From Alteraquisediminimonas sediminicola (lineage in GTDB: Bacteria > Pseudomonadota > Alphaproteobacteria > Sphingomonadales > Sphingomonadaceae): 64,000 bases of DNA. The notes beneath the pieces are model-generated. The model was not told where the DNA came from. It saw only the letters and a list, made by a program, of their open reading frames with translations, and searched no databases. Each line of letters starts with the position of its first letter. Position 1 is the first letter of the stretch. Shown here one piece after another: positions 9,158-19,959 of this stretch. The position numbers were made by a program, and so were the translations under genes. The stretch is taken from contig NZ_JAHXZS010000001.1 of the NCBI RefSeq assembly GCF_019740335.1, positions 1,116,001-1,180,000 of the forward strand, in the 5' to 3' direction.

Positions 9158-10369
9158 TTAACCCAGCGCCGCGAGCTTTTCCTCTGCCAAGCGATCCAGC
9201 TCCGCCCGGCTCTTTTTCTCCGAACTCGTTTTCAACTGGCCACAAGCGGCATCGATATCGCGCCCGCGCGGGGTGCGGACCGGCGCGGAAATACCCGCGT
9301 TGAACACGATGTTGGAAAAACGCCGCACCTGTTCGGGCAGGGACGTTTCATAGCATGACCCTTCCCAAGGATTGAACGGGATCAAATTGACCTTGGCGGG
9401 CAGCTTGTACTTGCGGATCAGCCGGACCAGCTCATGCGCGTCTTCATCGCGGTCGTTCTTGTCCTTCAACATCACATATTCAAAGGTGATGCGCCGGGCA
9501 TTGTTGACGCCCGGGTAATCGGCACAGGCCTGCAACAATTCCTCAATGCCATATTTGCGGTTGATCGGGACGATCTCGTCGCGAATTTCCTTGGTGACGG
9601 CATGGAGCGACACCGCAAGATTGACCCCGATTTCGCGCCCTGCGCGTTCCATCATCGGCACCACGCCCGATGTGGACAGGGTGATCCGCCGCTTGGACAA
9701 GGCAATACCATCGCCATCCATCACGATCTTGAGCGCATCGCGGACATTGTCGAAATTGTACAATGGCTCGCCCATGCCCATCATCACGATGTTGGTGAGC
9801 AAACGCCCCTCGGGCTGGCTCGGCCATTCGCCCAGCGCATCACGCGCGAGCATGATCTGGCCGACGATTTCGCTGGTGGTGAGGTTACGCACCAATCGCA
9901 TCGTGCCGGTATGGCAAAAACGGCAGTTCAGCGTGCAACCGACCTGGCTCGACACGCACAAGGTGCCGCGATCCGCATCGGGGATGAAGACCATTTCATA
10001 ATCTTCGCCATCCGGCGCGCGCAGCAACCATTTGCGCGTGCCATCGACCGACACCTGCGCTTCGATCACTTCTGGCCGTTCGACCACGAAATGATCGTCG
10101 AGCCAGCCATGCATCGACTTGGCAATATCGGTCATCGCATCGAACTGAGTCGCGCCGCGATTATAGATCTGATGCCATAATTGCTTGGCCCGCAGCTTCG
10201 CCTGTTTGATGTCCAGCCCGGCATCGAGCAGGATCTGCTTCAGCTCGTCCTTCGACCGGCCCAACAGGTCGATCTTGCCATCGGCGCGCGGCGTCACCAC
10301 CCGCGGCACGGGAACGGGATCGATATGGCCGGGGCGGGCCATCGGGGCTTGGGAATGCAGGCTGTCCAT
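9158..10369 (-). CDS. rlmN: Dual-specificity RNA methyltransferase RlmN
   Basis: A 403-residue radical-SAM enzyme that methylates C2 of A2503 in 23S rRNA and A37 of some tRNAs. The iron-sulfur motif is Cys145, Cys149 and Cys152 ([12 protein letters not shown]), with MGMGEPL downstream. The methyl-carrier Cys is in [10 protein letters not shown] at about residue 376. It lies downstream of lon on the same strand, separated by 265 bp of repeats. Its stop codon abuts repeat R1, whose outer tail may have supplied it. Confidence 0.97.
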   Translation of the reverse strand: MDSLHSQAPMARPGHIDPVPVPRVVTPRADGKIDLLGRSKDELKQILLDAGLDIKQAKLRAKQLWHQIYNRGATQFDAMTDIAKSMHGWLDDHFVVERPEVIEAQVSVDGTRKWLLRAPDGEDYEMVFIPDADRGTLCVSSQVGCTLNCRFCHTGTMRLVRNLTTSEIVGQIMLARDALGEWPSQPEGRLLTNIVMMGMGEPLYNFDNVRDALKIVMDGDGIALSKRRITLSTSGVVPMMERAGREIGVNLAVSLHAVTKEIRDEIVPINRKYGIEELLQACADYPGVNNARRITFEYVMLKDKNDRDEDAHELVRLIRKYKLPAKVNLIPFNPWEGSCYETSLPEQVRRFSNIVFNAGISAPVRTPRGRDIDAACGQLKTSSEKKSRAELDRLAEEKLAALG

Positions 10370-10463
10370 AGACCGCGGCCTCTACAGGAAATTAACGCCA
10401 ACGGGAAGTGTGGTGTATGTTGTCATCTCGCCCCTCCCCCGCAACATCGCCACAGTTGGTTCC

Positions 10464-10502
10464 CACCTCATCATCCTGAGACAAGTTCAGGATGATGAGG
10501 TG
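10464..10502. repeat. Perfect 16-bp inverted repeat between rlmN and lon
   Basis: CACCTCATCATCCTGA and TCAGGATGATGAGGTG are exact reverse complements around a 7-base loop (GACAAGT). The core resembles CATCCTGA...TCAGGATG palindromes scattered in many alphaproteobacterial genomes. There is no T-run, so it is not a classical terminator. I found only this copy in the window. Confidence 0.8.
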
Positions 10503-10526
10503 CGTAGTATCACCGTCCGTGACGAC

Positions 10527-10634
10527 TGCCACCAACGGCGACATCGCCGCCGCAAGGCCGAACGACCGCCGCGCCTTATTGGCGCGAAAGCCTAAGGCAG
10601 CGGATGCTGCCGCCGGCGCCTGAGGCAAAACAAA
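10527..10634 (+). repeat. R-element, half copy of type B (R2)
   Basis: It carries hairpin 1 (CGGCG ACAT CGCCG), hairpin 3 (GCGCC TTATT GGCGC) and hairpin 4 with a variant stem (GGCAGC GGAT GCTGCC). The A-rich tail GAGGCAAAACAAAT touches the lon stop codon, so on the lon strand it is the first thing in the 3' untranslated region. A remnant of the central spacer precedes it. Confidence 0.9.
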
Positions 10635-13046
10635 TTAATGCCGAACCGTCCCATCCGTCGCCGGATCGGCGGCCTTTACCGGTGCCTGATAGTCCGGAAT
10701 CGCGGCCAATTGGTCCTCATCCGTCCAAGTCACTGCCACCGGCATCGTTACCAGCGCATGTTCGAGCACCTGATCCACATGGCTGACCGGGTAGATCTTC
10801 AACCCTTCCAGCACATTTTTCGGGATTTCGGCCAGATCCTTTTCATTTTCCTGCGGGATCAGCACCGTGGTGATGCCGCCACGCAGTGCCGCCAACAGCT
10901 TTTCCTTCAACCCGCCAATCGGCAGCACCCGACCGCGCAGCGTCACTTCGCCGGTCATCGCCACTTCTTTGCGGACAGGAATGCCGGTCAGGGCCGAGAC
11001 AATCGCCGTGACCATGCCAATCCCCGCCGATGGGCCATCCTTTGGCACCGCGCCTTCCGGCAGATGGATATGGATGTCGCGCCGCGCCAGCGTGCCGGGC
11101 TTGATGCCATAAAGCGCAGCCCCCGCCTTGACGAAGGAGAAGGCGGCCTGCACCGATTCCTGCATCACTTCGCCCAATTTCCCGGTCGTCTTGATCATGC
11201 CCTTGCCCGGCACCGTCACGGTTTCGATGCTGAGCAATTCGCCACCAACTTCGGTCCATGCAAGGCCCGTCACCACGCCCACCTGATCCTCGGTTTCGCC
11301 GACGCCATATTTATAGCGCGGCACGCCCGCATATTCCGCGAGATTATCCGGCGTAATCGTCACCGACGTCGCCTTCTTTTCCAGAATCTGACGCAGCGCC
11401 TTGCGTGCCAGCTTGGCGATTTCGCGCTCCAGCTTACGCACGCCCGCCTCACGGGTGTAGAGCTGAATGAGCTTACGCAGCGCCTCTTCCTCGACGACGA
11501 ATTCGCTCGGTTTCAGGCCATGCGCTTCCACCTGCTTGGTCAGCAAATGCCGCTTGCAGATTTCCAGCTTCTCATCTTCCGTATAGCCTTCCAACCGGAT
11601 GATTTCCATACGGTCGAGCAAAGGCTGCGGCAGATTAAGGCTGTTCGCGGTGGTGACGAACATCACGTCCGACAGATCAAGGTCGATTTCCAGATAATGG
11701 TCCTGAAACTTCGAATTCTGTTCCGGGTCCAACACTTCCAACAATGCCGACGCAGGATCGCCACGGAAATCCTGACCAAGCTTGTCGATTTCATCGAGCA
11801 GGATCAGCGGATTGCTGGTCCCGGCCTTACGCAGGTTCGATGCGATTTTGCCCGGCATTGATCCGATATAGGTCCGGCGATGGCCGCGAATTTCGGCCTC
11901 ATCGCGCACACCGCCCAAAGACTGGCGAATGAATTCACGCCCCGTCGCATTGGCAATCGAACGGCCAAGCGAGGTCTTCCCCACGCCCGGCGGGCCGACG
12001 AGACAGAGGATCGGGCCTTTCAGCTTGTTGGTCCGCGCCTGCACCGCCAGATATTCGACGATCCGGTCCTTGACCTTTTCAAGCCCGTAATGATCCGCAT
12101 CGAGCACAGCCTGCGCCGCCGCCAGATCCTTTTTGATCTTCGACTTCTTGCCCCATGGCAAACCAAGCAGCGCATCGAGATAATTCCGCACGACCGTCGC
12201 TTCCGCCGACATCGGGGCCATGCCCTTGAGCTTTTTCAGCTCGACATTGGCCTTTTCGCGGGCTTCCTTCGACAATTTGGTCTTGGCGATTTTTTGGGCG
12301 AGTTCGGAAACCTCATCGCCTTCGCCCTCACCCTCATTGCCGAGTTCGCGCTGGATCGCCTTCAACTGCTCGTTGAGATAATATTCGCGCTGGGTCTTTT
12401 CCATCTGGCGCTTCACCCGGCTGCGGATCTTCTTTTCGACCTGCAAGACGCCAAGTTCGCCTTCCATAAAGGCAAAGACCATCTCCAACCTTTTGGCCGG
12501 ATTAAGCTCGACCAACAGGCTCTGCTTGTCCGAAACCTTCAGCACCAGATTACCCGCCACCGTATCGGCAAGCCGCGATGCGTCATCGATCTGGCCCAGT
12601 TGCACCGCCGTTTCCGGCGGCAACTTCTTGTTCAGCTTGGCATAGGTTTCAAACTGGTCGATCACCGAACGCATCTGCGCCGATACTTCCGGCCCGGTGG
12701 CTTCCGCCATCGGCACCATTTCGACCGCCGCCGTCAAAAACTGGCCGCTGGCGGTCATCGACTGCAATTTGCCGCGCTCCAGCCCTTCGACCAAGACGCG
12801 CACCGTGCCGTCCGGCAGCTTCAACAATTGCAGCACCGTTGCGGTCACGCCAAGATCATAGAGGCCGTCGCGATCCGGCTCATCATCCGCCGGGTCCAAC
12901 TGGGCCACCAGAAAAATGGTTTTATCGCCCGCCATCGCGGCCTCCAGCGCCGCCACGGATTTTTCGCGGCCCACAAATAGCGGCACGATCATTCCCGGAA
13001 ATACGACAATGTCGCGCAGGGGCAGGACGGGGAAAGACTGAATCAT
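10635..13046 (-). CDS. lon: ATP-dependent protease Lon (endopeptidase La)
   Basis: An 803-residue Lon of normal length. The substrate-binding LON domain (residues 1-200) starts [21 protein letters not shown] coiled-coil linker and an AAA+ module follow (Walker [14 protein letters not shown], Walker [12 protein letters not shown]). The C-terminal protease has the catalytic Ser in [11 protein letters not shown] and Lys in [11 protein letters not shown]. It degrades misfolded and regulatory proteins in the cytoplasm. I chose the ATG at 13046 because GGAG lies six bases upstream and the family begins there; the frame runs 21 codons further. A sigma-32-like promoter lies upstream. Confidence 0.97.
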   Translation of the reverse strand: MIQSFPVLPLRDIVVFPGMIVPLFVGREKSVAALEAAMAGDKTIFLVAQLDPADDEPDRDGLYDLGVTATVLQLLKLPDGTVRVLVEGLERGKLQSMTASGQFLTAAVEMVPMAEATGPEVSAQMRSVIDQFETYAKLNKKLPPETAVQLGQIDDASRLADTVAGNLVLKVSDKQSLLVELNPAKRLEMVFAFMEGELGVLQVEKKIRSRVKRQMEKTQREYYLNEQLKAIQRELGNEGEGEGDEVSELAQKIAKTKLSKEAREKANVELKKLKGMAPMSAEATVVRNYLDALLGLPWGKKSKIKKDLAAAQAVLDADHYGLEKVKDRIVEYLAVQARTNKLKGPILCLVGPPGVGKTSLGRSIANATGREFIRQSLGGVRDEAEIRGHRRTYIGSMPGKIASNLRKAGTSNPLILLDEIDKLGQDFRGDPASALLEVLDPEQNSKFQDHYLEIDLDLSDVMFVTTANSLNLPQPLLDRMEIIRLEGYTEDEKLEICKRHLLTKQVEAHGLKPSEFVVEEEALRKLIQLYTREAGVRKLEREIAKLARKALRQILEKKATSVTITPDNLAEYAGVPRYKYGVGETEDQVGVVTGLAWTEVGGELLSIETVTVPGKGMIKTTGKLGEVMQESVQAAFSFVKAGAALYGIKPGTLARRDIHIHLPEGAVPKDGPSAGIGMVTAIVSALTGIPVRKEVAMTGEVTLRGRVLPIGGLKEKLLAALRGGITTVLIPQENEKDLAEIPKNVLEGLKIYPVSHVDQVLEHALVTMPVAVTWTDEDQLAAIPDYQAPVKAADPATDGTVRH

Positions 13047-13086
13047 GTAAGCTCCGATCAAGGCCGCACACGGCCCGTTTCCCGAT

Positions 13087-13113
13087 ATATGGGCAGTCCT
13101 GACAGACATTCAA
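13087..13113 (-). promoter_or_regulatory. Sigma-32 (heat-shock) type promoter of lon
   Basis: On the lon strand TTGAA is followed after 15 bases by CCCATAT, close to the RpoH consensus CTTGAA-N11-16-CCCATNT. It ends 40 bases before the lon ATG, which leaves a short leader. lon is a classical heat-shock gene, so position and motif agree. Confidence 0.65.
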
Positions 13114-13198
13114 TGTGTGTTACAAGCAATTATCGCATTGCGGCCATGGCCAGAAGATCGACAATCGCCTAGATGATGGCGGTCTGAAGGAGACAATC

Positions 13199-14344
13199 AT
13201 GCCTGCGCGTATTTTTCTCTATGTCATTGCGGCGTTGATCGGCCTGCTGCTGCTGGCCGGGATCACATGGTCACTCTTTCAAAAAGAACTGATGCAGGCG
13301 GCGCTCGTGCCGTCGGTGAAATTCGCCGAGCAAGCCCCCCTCACCCCAAAGGCCTATGCCGCGCCCAATCTGTGGCATGCGCGCCCGGACATGGGGCCGA
13401 AAAGCCCAGCGGAATGGCTGCCCAGCGGCCAAAGCCCCGTCGCGGACCGCAAGGCCGCGTTATTCTATATCCACCCGACCAGCTATCTCGACCGCAGCCA
13501 TTGGAATGCGCCGCTGGATGATGCAGGCGCGAATGAACAGGCGCGGGTCCGCATCCGCAATCAAGCGAGCGCCTTCACCGCCGCCGCCCAAATCTGGGCG
13601 CCCAAATATCGACAGGCGACCTTCGGCTCCTTCCTCAAACCGGGCAAGAACAGCGCCCACGCCGTAGATCTCGCCTATCAAGATGTTGCCGCCGCCTTTC
13701 AGAGCTTCCTCGCCCTGATCCCCGCCGACCAGCCGATCATTCTGGTAGGTCATAGCCAAGGCGCGGCGCATCTGCTGCGCCTGTTGCAGCAGGAGGTCGC
13801 GAACAAGCCCATCAACAAGCGCGTGATCGCCGCCTATGTCATCGGCTGGCCGATCTCGATTGCCCATGATCTGCCCGCGCTCGGCCTGCCTGCCTGTGTC
13901 CGGCCCGACCAAAGCCATTGCATCATGAGCTGGCAAAGTTTCGCCGACCCCGCCGACCCAAGCGATATTCTGAGCGTCTATAACCGGGATAAGGGGCTGG
14001 ACGGCATGGCCCGCACCGGGACAGCAATGCTCTGCACCAATCCGCTCACCGGCGGCGCAGCACCCGTGGCGACAGCCGACGCCAATCTCGGCGCGCTCAC
14101 CACTACAGCGGCGCTGGAACCGGCGGCGCTCACCCCGAAACTCATTTCGGCGCGCTGCACCGATCAGGGTCTGTTGAGCATCGGCCAACCGCCCAAGGGC
14201 TTTGATGCGTTCGTGCTGCCCGGCAATAATTACCATATTTTCGACATCAACCTGTTCTGGGCCAATGTCCGCGCCGACAGTTTGAAACGCACACAGGCGT
14301 TTCTCGCCACATCCCGCCCTGTCAAAGTCGGAGCACGCCATTGA
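13199..14344 (+). CDS. DUF3089 family alpha/beta-hydrolase, membrane-anchored
   Basis: A 381-residue protein with one N-terminal hydrophobic helix (residues 5-25, [20 protein letters not shown]) and then a periplasmic domain. The nucleophile elbow GHSQG, in [20 protein letters not shown] at about residue 185, marks an alpha/beta-hydrolase. [20 protein letters not shown] is typical of DUF3089. The substrate is unknown; lipase-like or esterase activity is possible. The start has an ideal AAGGAG site. The stop overlaps the ruvX start by 4 bases, so the two are coupled. Confidence 0.82.
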   Translation: MPARIFLYVIAALIGLLLLAGITWSLFQKELMQAALVPSVKFAEQAPLTPKAYAAPNLWHARPDMGPKSPAEWLPSGQSPVADRKAALFYIHPTSYLDRSHWNAPLDDAGANEQARVRIRNQASAFTAAAQIWAPKYRQATFGSFLKPGKNSAHAVDLAYQDVAAAFQSFLALIPADQPIILVGHSQGAAHLLRLLQQEVANKPINKRVIAAYVIGWPISIAHDLPALGLPACVRPDQSHCIMSWQSFADPADPSDILSVYNRDKGLDGMARTGTAMLCTNPLTGGAAPVATADANLGALTTTAALEPAALTPKLISARCTDQGLLSIGQPPKGFDAFVLPGNNYHIFDINLFWANVRADSLKRTQAFLATSRPVKVGARH

Positions 14345-14805
14345 TTACCGATGACGCCGTGGTCTTTTCCGGCCTGCTACCGCATGGCGGGCCGTTATTG
14401 GGGCTGGATATCGGCACCAAGACGATTGGCCTTGCGATCTGCGATCAGCAATGGACCATCGCCAGCAGCCTTGCACTGGTGCGCCGCACGAAATTCACCG
14501 CCGATCTCGAAAGCCTACGCACACTCTGCGCGCAACGCAGCGTGACCGGGATCGTGGCGGGCCTGCCGCTCAATCTCGATGGGACGGATAGCCCGCGCAC
14601 CCAATCGGTCCGCGCCTTTGTCCGCAACCTTGCGCCTTTGGATCTGCCGATCTTGTTATGGGATGAACGCTGGTCGACCCAAGCGGTGACGCGCACCCTG
14701 CTGGAGGCCGACGCCAGCCGCGCACGACGCGCCGAACTGGTCGATAAAATCGCCGCCGCCTATATTCTGCAAGGCGCAATCGACCGGCTAGCGGGGCTGG
14801 TCTGA
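14341..14805 (+). CDS. ruvX: RuvX/YqgF, pre-16S rRNA nuclease (Holliday-junction resolvase-like)
   Basis: A 154-residue RNase H-fold protein. [19 protein letters not shown] carries the first catalytic Asp, and [20 protein letters not shown] the conserved ERWST motif. A final Asp lies near [12 protein letters not shown]. coli YqgF trims the 5' end of 16S rRNA; a role in recombination was proposed earlier. It appears to start with TTG, overlapping the DUF3089 stop. It converges on the peroxiredoxin gene 37 bp away. Confidence 0.92.
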   Translation: MITDDAVVFSGLLPHGGPLLGLDIGTKTIGLAICDQQWTIASSLALVRRTKFTADLESLRTLCAQRSVTGIVAGLPLNLDGTDSPRTQSVRAFVRNLAPLDLPILLWDERWSTQAVTRTLLEADASRARRAELVDKIAAAYILQGAIDRLAGLV

Positions 14806-14807
14806 TT

Positions 14808-14835
14808 GTCGGGGAAGGCACACGCCCTCCCCGAC
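14808..14835. terminator. Hairpin between convergent ruvX and peroxiredoxin genes
   Basis: GTCGGGGAAGGC, loop ACAC and GCCCTCCCCGAC form a 12-bp stem with one mismatch. It fills nearly the whole 37-bp gap between the two stop codons. No U-tract follows on either strand, so termination efficiency is uncertain. Confidence 0.5.
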
Positions 14836-14842
14836 CGAAAAA

Positions 14843-15325
14843 TCAGATTTCCGACAACATATGTTCCGCCGAGCTGACCTTGAATTCGCCCGGACCTTCG
14901 ACGAACAGCTTTTCAACGACGCCATCATTGACGACCATCGCAAAGCGCTGGCCGCGCAGGCCCATGCCGAATTTGGTGCCGTCCATGACGAGATCGACCG
15001 CCTTGGCGAAATCGCCATTGCCATCGGCCAGCATCGTGACCTTGCCATCCGCGCCTGCGGCCTTGCCCCATGCGCCCATCACGAACGGATCATTGACGGC
15101 GGTGCAGGCGATTTCATCCACGCCCTTGGCCTTCAGTTCCGCCGCCTTGTCGATAAAGCCCGGCAGATGCTTGGCCGAACAGGTCGGGGTGAACGCGCCG
15201 GGGACCGAAAACAGCGCAACGCGACGGCCCTTGAAGAACGCATCATGATCCAGGGGCGCTGGCCCCTGATCGGTCATGGTGACGAAATGGGTCGCGGGAA
15301 GGGTCTGGCCCTGAGCAATGGTCAT
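14843..15325 (-). CDS. Peroxiredoxin, Prx5 type
   Basis: A 160-residue thioredoxin-fold peroxidase. The motif LFSVPGAFTPTCSAKHLPGF places the peroxidatic Cys at residue 49. A second Cys at 74 (EIACTAVND) could resolve the sulfenic acid, as in Prx5-subfamily enzymes. It reduces hydrogen peroxide and alkyl hydroperoxides with thioredoxin, glutaredoxin or glutathione. The start MTIAQGQTLP at 15325 follows AAGGA nine bases upstream; the open frame extends further but has no family character. Confidence 0.92.
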   Translation of the reverse strand: MTIAQGQTLPATHFVTMTDQGPAPLDHDAFFKGRRVALFSVPGAFTPTCSAKHLPGFIDKAAELKAKGVDEIACTAVNDPFVMGAWGKAAGADGKVTMLADGNGDFAKAVDLVMDGTKFGMGLRGQRFAMVVNDGVVEKLFVEGPGEFKVSSAEHMLSEI

Positions 15326-15602
15326 GTCGGTAATTTCCTTATGATTGAAATGGGGTCTGTAGCACTGGCGCACTCGGGTGCGACTCCGTCTCCTCAAACG
15401 CAGTCGGCCAACGCCATCGCGGCGGATGATACCCATTGCCCGCGCTGGTTTGAACCCGGAATCGAGTGGCAAAGACAAGTTTATTGCGAATCTATCGCAG
15501 CATGACGCAATAAAATAAGCGAACCTCTCGTTCACCAGACAGCTACCATTAATAATTTACCATTAAAGTTCACGATTGCAGATCACGGCCCGATCAGTCA
15601 TT
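15326..15602. other. Non-coding stretch upstream of the peroxiredoxin gene
   Basis: No credible gene is seen. The right part is AT-rich and contains a direct repeat, TACCATTAA at 15544-15552 and 15558-15566 (14-base period, more than one helical turn). It could be a regulator binding site shared by the two divergent genes, but nothing identifies the regulator. No extended inverted repeat was noticed. Confidence 0.5.
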
Positions 15603-15629
15603 TTGCGCGTCCGGTCGTCGCGATATAAT
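15603..15629 (+). promoter_or_regulatory. Promoter of the small secreted protein
   Basis: A perfect TATAAT at 15624-15629 lies 15 bases behind TTGCGC. The ATG at 15652 has AAGGGAGA ahead of it. The spacing is shorter than the ideal 17 bases. Confidence 0.45.
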
Positions 15630-15651
15630 AGAACACATTAAGGGAGAGACC

Positions 15652-16125
15652 ATGTCCGGTAAAACGGGGGCCGTATTGGCGGCGATGACGATGTTGGGCA
15701 TGACCCTTGCGACCCCGGCTTATGCCGGATGCTGGCAAGGAAAATCGGTGGACGCTGCCAAAATCCGCGACATGCAGACAATGCTGATGGTCGGATCGCT
15801 GCGGTGCCGGATGGTCGGCCCGGACGTATTGCCCAGCTATAATCGCTTCGTGAACAACAACCGTGGCACATTGAAGCAGATCAACGCCCAATTGCGCGAC
15901 CATTTCGGCGGGGATGTCGGCTATGACCGCTTCACCACTTCGCTCGCCAACAGCTATGGCGCGGGCAGCAAGGGCATCAAGGATTGCGACGCGCTGCGCG
16001 ACATCGCCATCAAGGCCGCCGCCGCCAAGGGCAACAGCCAGCATCTGCTCGCGATTGCCGACGATGCGGGTATCAATACCATCGAGAAAAGCCGCCAATG
16101 CCGCGTGAAGGTCGCCGCGCGTTAG
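15652..16125 (+). CDS. Small secreted protein of unknown function
   Basis: A 157-residue protein with a clear Sec signal peptide: Lys4, a hydrophobic core GAVLAAMTMLGMTLATPA, and cleavage predicted after AYA at about residue 25. The mature part starts GCWQGKSVDAAKIRDMQTML. It has four cysteines (GCW, LRCR, KDCD, RQCR), enough for two disulfides in the periplasm, and is largely helical. Similar sphingomonad proteins exist, but I know no experimentally based function. R-element R3 begins right after its TAG stop. Confidence 0.8.
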   Translation: MSGKTGAVLAAMTMLGMTLATPAYAGCWQGKSVDAAKIRDMQTMLMVGSLRCRMVGPDVLPSYNRFVNNNRGTLKQINAQLRDHFGGDVGYDRFTTSLANSYGAGSKGIKDCDALRDIAIKAAAAKGNSQHLLAIADDAGINTIEKSRQCRVKVAAR

Positions 16126-16366
16126 TTTGTTTAGCCTCAGTCGCCGGCGCGGGCATCCGCCCGCTTGGCTTTCGCGCCAATAAGGCGCGACGGCCGTTCG
16201 GCCTTGCGGCGGCGATGCCGCCGGGGGTGGGGGATAGCGAGGTTAGCGCTTGGACATTGCCACCAACGGCACGCAGTGCCGCAAGCGCGAACGCGCGCCC
16301 GAGCTTATTGCGAGGAAGCCAAGCGGGCGGATGCCCGCGCCCGGCGTTTGAGGGGCCAAACAAAGA
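16126..16366. repeat. R-element, full composite copy (R3)
   Basis: A full two-armed element. The left arm (16126-16230) is type B in reverse orientation, the central spacer is about 16231-16256 (GGGGGATAGCGAGGTTAGCG and onward), and the right arm (16257-16366) is type A. Both arms end outward in GAGG...AAACAAA tails. It sits between convergent genes and starts at the first base after the stop of the secreted-protein gene. Confidence 0.93.
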
Positions 16367-16375
16367 CTTCTAAAA

Positions 16376-16412
16376 CAAAAAAGGCGACCATCTCGCGATG
16401 GCCGCCCTTTTT
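16376..16412. terminator. Bidirectional terminator, mainly for ilvC
   Basis: The stem GGCGGCCATC/GATGGTCGCC with a GCGA loop (ilvC strand) is flanked by an A-run on one side and a T-run on the other, so it can end transcripts from both directions. It lies 20 bp past the ilvC stop. Confidence 0.85.
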
Positions 16413-16432
16413 ATGCACAAAACCAAAAAACC

Positions 16433-17464
<1,032 letters not shown>

Positions 17465-17574
17465 TCATCTCGCCCACCGACCCAACACCCGCGAATCCGA
17501 TCCGCAAACATCGTCGGCATCATGAAAAACTAATGGTGGAGGCCGATAGCGGCCCTTCCTTGAATTGGCAAATA

Positions 17575-18090
17575 TTATACGGCCTCTTTGCCGCGTGCGA
17601 TGGCGGCGACACCTGTGCGGGCGACCTCCACCAACCCGATTTCGCCCATCAGTTCGATGAACTTGTCGATCTTCTCGCTGCTGCCCGTCACTTCAAAGAC
17701 AAAGCTGCCGGTCGTCGCATCGACCACGCGGGCGCGGTAGACATCGGCGAGACGCAGCGCCTCGATCCGGTGTTCTCCGGTGCCGACAACCTTGACCAAG
17801 GCCAGTTCGCGCTCAACGAAATTACCGCGTTCGGTGAGGTCGATCACACGATGCACGTTGATCAGCCGATCCAGTTGCGCGACGACCTGTTCGATCACCG
17901 CCGGGGTGCCGGTCGTCACAATCGTGATCCGGCTGATCGAATCATCTTCGGTCACATCTGCGACCGTCAGGCTGTCGATATTATAGCCACGCGCGGTGAA
18001 CATCCCGGCGATGCGGGCCAATACGCCCGCTTCGTTATCGACTGTCACGGACAATGTATGCCGTTCGGTTTCCTGCTGCTGGATATGCAT
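17575..18090 (-). CDS. ilvN: Acetolactate synthase small (regulatory) subunit
   Basis: A 171-residue regulatory subunit with an N-terminal ACT domain (HTLSVTVDNEAGVLARIAGM, then FTARGYNIDSLTVADV) that binds valine for feedback inhibition, plus a C-terminal IlvH-type domain. Its ATG overlaps the ilvB TGA (TGATG), the usual translational coupling of the two subunits. Confidence 0.97.
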   Translation of the reverse strand: MHIQQQETERHTLSVTVDNEAGVLARIAGMFTARGYNIDSLTVADVTEDDSISRITIVTTGTPAVIEQVVAQLDRLINVHRVIDLTERGNFVERELALVKVVGTGEHRIEALRLADVYRARVVDATTGSFVFEVTGSSEKIDKFIELMGEIGLVEVARTGVAAIARGKEAV

Positions 18091-19850
18091 CAGACAAGCG
18101 CCTTTGCTTCGTCATCCATCACGCCCGAAACTTGGGCGGGATCGAGAATCATGTCGGTATGGGATGCGCCCGATGGGATCATCGGGAAGCAATTGGCCAT
18201 TTTCGCCACCATGCAATCGACCATCACCGGCCCATCATGGGCCAGCATATCGGCGATGCCCTGTTCAAGCTGATCCGGCCTTTCGATGCGAATGCCCTTC
18301 CAGCCATAGGCCTCGGCCAGCCGCACGAAATCGGGCAGGCTGTCGGAATAGCTGCTGGAATAACGGCCGCCATAGGTCAGGTCCTGCCACTGGCGGACCA
18401 TGCCCATATATTCGTTATTGAGGATGAACACCTTGACCGGCAGGCGATATTGCGTCGCCGTGCCCATTTCCTGAATGTTCATCTGGATCGATGCTTCGCC
18501 CGCAATGTCGATCACCAGCGCCTTGGGATTGCCAAGCTGCGCGCCGATAGCGGCAGGCAGGCCATAGCCCATGGTGCCAAGCCCGCCGGACGTCAGCCAT
18601 TTGTTCGGCGATTCGAAGTCGAAATGCTGGGCAGCCCACATCTGATGCTGGCCGACCTCGGTCGTGATGATCGGCTGCTGGCGATGGGTCGCTTCCCACA
18701 ATTTGCGGATCGCATGCTGCGGCACGATTTCGCCCGATTCAACCGATGCCGGATAGGCGAGGCAATTGCGGTCGCGCCATGTCTTGATGGTATTCCACCA
18801 TGGCTTCAGGTCGCGCGGCTGATATTCGCGCGCCTTCCACAATTTGACCATGTCTTCCAACACCCGGCCCACATCGCCGATAATCGGCACATCGACGCGC
18901 ACGATCTTGTTGATCGAGCCACGGTCGATATCGACATGAATCTTCTTCGAATGCGGGCTGAATGCATCCAGCCGACCGGTCACGCGGTCATCGAAGCGCG
19001 CGCCAAGGCACAGCATCACATCACATTGGTTCATCGCCATATTGGCTTCATATGTGCCGTGCATCCCCAGCATCCCCAGCCATTGCGGGGAAGAGGCAGG
19101 CAAGGCGCCAAGGCCCATCAAGGTCGATGTCACCGGCGCACCGGTCAACTTCACCAATTCACGCAGGACCATGCTCGCGGCAGGGCCGGAGTTGATGATG
19201 CCGCCACCGGTATAGATCATCGGCCGCTCGGCCTTGGACAGCAATTCAATCGCTTGCTCAATCGCCGTCAGATCGCCCTTGATCGCGGGCTTATAGCCAC
19301 GATGCGGCAGGGCCGATGTGTTGGTGCGACGATAGGGCGCGGTCGCGACCTGCACATCCTTCGGCAAATCGATCACGACCGGACCCGGACGGCCCGACGT
19401 CGCGATGTGAAATGCCTCGTGAATGATGTCGCCGAGCTTGGCCGGGTCCTTCACCAGATAATTATGCTTGGTCACATGGCGGGTAATGCCGACGGTGTCG
19501 CATTCCTGAAACGCATCCGAACCGATCAGCGGCGTGCCGACCTGACCGGTGATGACGACCATCGGAATCGAATCCATCATCGCATCGGCAATGCCGGTGA
19601 TCGCGTTGGTCGCGCCGGGGCCGGAGGTGACGAGTACGACGCCCGGCTTGCCGGTCGAACGGGCATAGCCCTCGGCAGCATGGGCCGCGCCGCCTTCTTG
19701 CCGCACGAGGATGTGCTTGATCCGCTGCTGATTGAACAGCGCGTCATAAATGGGGAGCACCGCCCCGCCGGGATAGCCGAACACAACTTCCACACCCTGA
19801 TCATTCAGGGCCTGGATCAGAATATCGGCGCCGGACATTTCGGTCGTCAT
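18090..19850 (-). CDS. ilvB: Acetolactate synthase large (catalytic) subunit
   Basis: A 586-residue thiamine-diphosphate enzyme that condenses pyruvates, the first common step to branched-chain amino acids. The N-terminal pyrimidine-binding domain has VFGYPGGAVLPIYDAL and the catalytic Glu in RQEGGAAHAAEGYAR. A central FAD-type domain follows, and the C-terminal pyrophosphate domain has VIDIAGEASIQMNIQEM through ILNNEYMG. The frame is open 27 codons upstream, but MTTEMSGADILIQALNDQG at 19850 is the family start. It is the first gene of ilvBNC, 109 bp after miaA. No leader peptide rich in branched-chain residues was evident. Confidence 0.97.
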   Translation of the reverse strand: MTTEMSGADILIQALNDQGVEVVFGYPGGAVLPIYDALFNQQRIKHILVRQEGGAAHAAEGYARSTGKPGVVLVTSGPGATNAITGIADAMMDSIPMVVITGQVGTPLIGSDAFQECDTVGITRHVTKHNYLVKDPAKLGDIIHEAFHIATSGRPGPVVIDLPKDVQVATAPYRRTNTSALPHRGYKPAIKGDLTAIEQAIELLSKAERPMIYTGGGIINSGPAASMVLRELVKLTGAPVTSTLMGLGALPASSPQWLGMLGMHGTYEANMAMNQCDVMLCLGARFDDRVTGRLDAFSPHSKKIHVDIDRGSINKIVRVDVPIIGDVGRVLEDMVKLWKAREYQPRDLKPWWNTIKTWRDRNCLAYPASVESGEIVPQHAIRKLWEATHRQQPIITTEVGQHQMWAAQHFDFESPNKWLTSGGLGTMGYGLPAAIGAQLGNPKALVIDIAGEASIQMNIQEMGTATQYRLPVKVFILNNEYMGMVRQWQDLTYGGRYSSSYSDSLPDFVRLAEAYGWKGIRIERPDQLEQGIADMLAHDGPVMVDCMVAKMANCFPMIPSGASHTDMILDPAQVSGVMDDEAKALV

Positions 19851-19959
19851 GATGAATTTCCGTACTGCAAGAACAAGGGGAGTAAACAGATTGTCAAAAG
19901 CACAAGAGTCGATGCCGCATTGCAGCAACACCGGATTGGGGGCGAATAAACGTATTTTA

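Noticed and set aside
15544-15566. TTAA...TTAA pair as a CtrA binding site
   Set aside because: The CtrA consensus is TTAA-N7-TTAA; here the spacing is ten bases, so it is only reported as a direct repeat.
16073-16373. Open frames inside R-elements (for example with LPRNKLGRAFALAALRAVGG-like translations)
   Set aside because: The frames follow the repeat, not a gene: the DNA covaries as hairpins, both strands are open, and no start signals exist. Such predicted proteins in databases are probably spurious.
18054-19949. Plus-strand frame of 631 codons opposite ilvB
   Set aside because: A shadow of the conserved ilvB gene, with no ribosome binding site or recognisable motif.
19851-19959. Leader peptide or attenuator before ilvB
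   Set aside because: The 109-bp gap shows no short frame rich in Leu/Val/Ile codons and no terminator-antiterminator pair.
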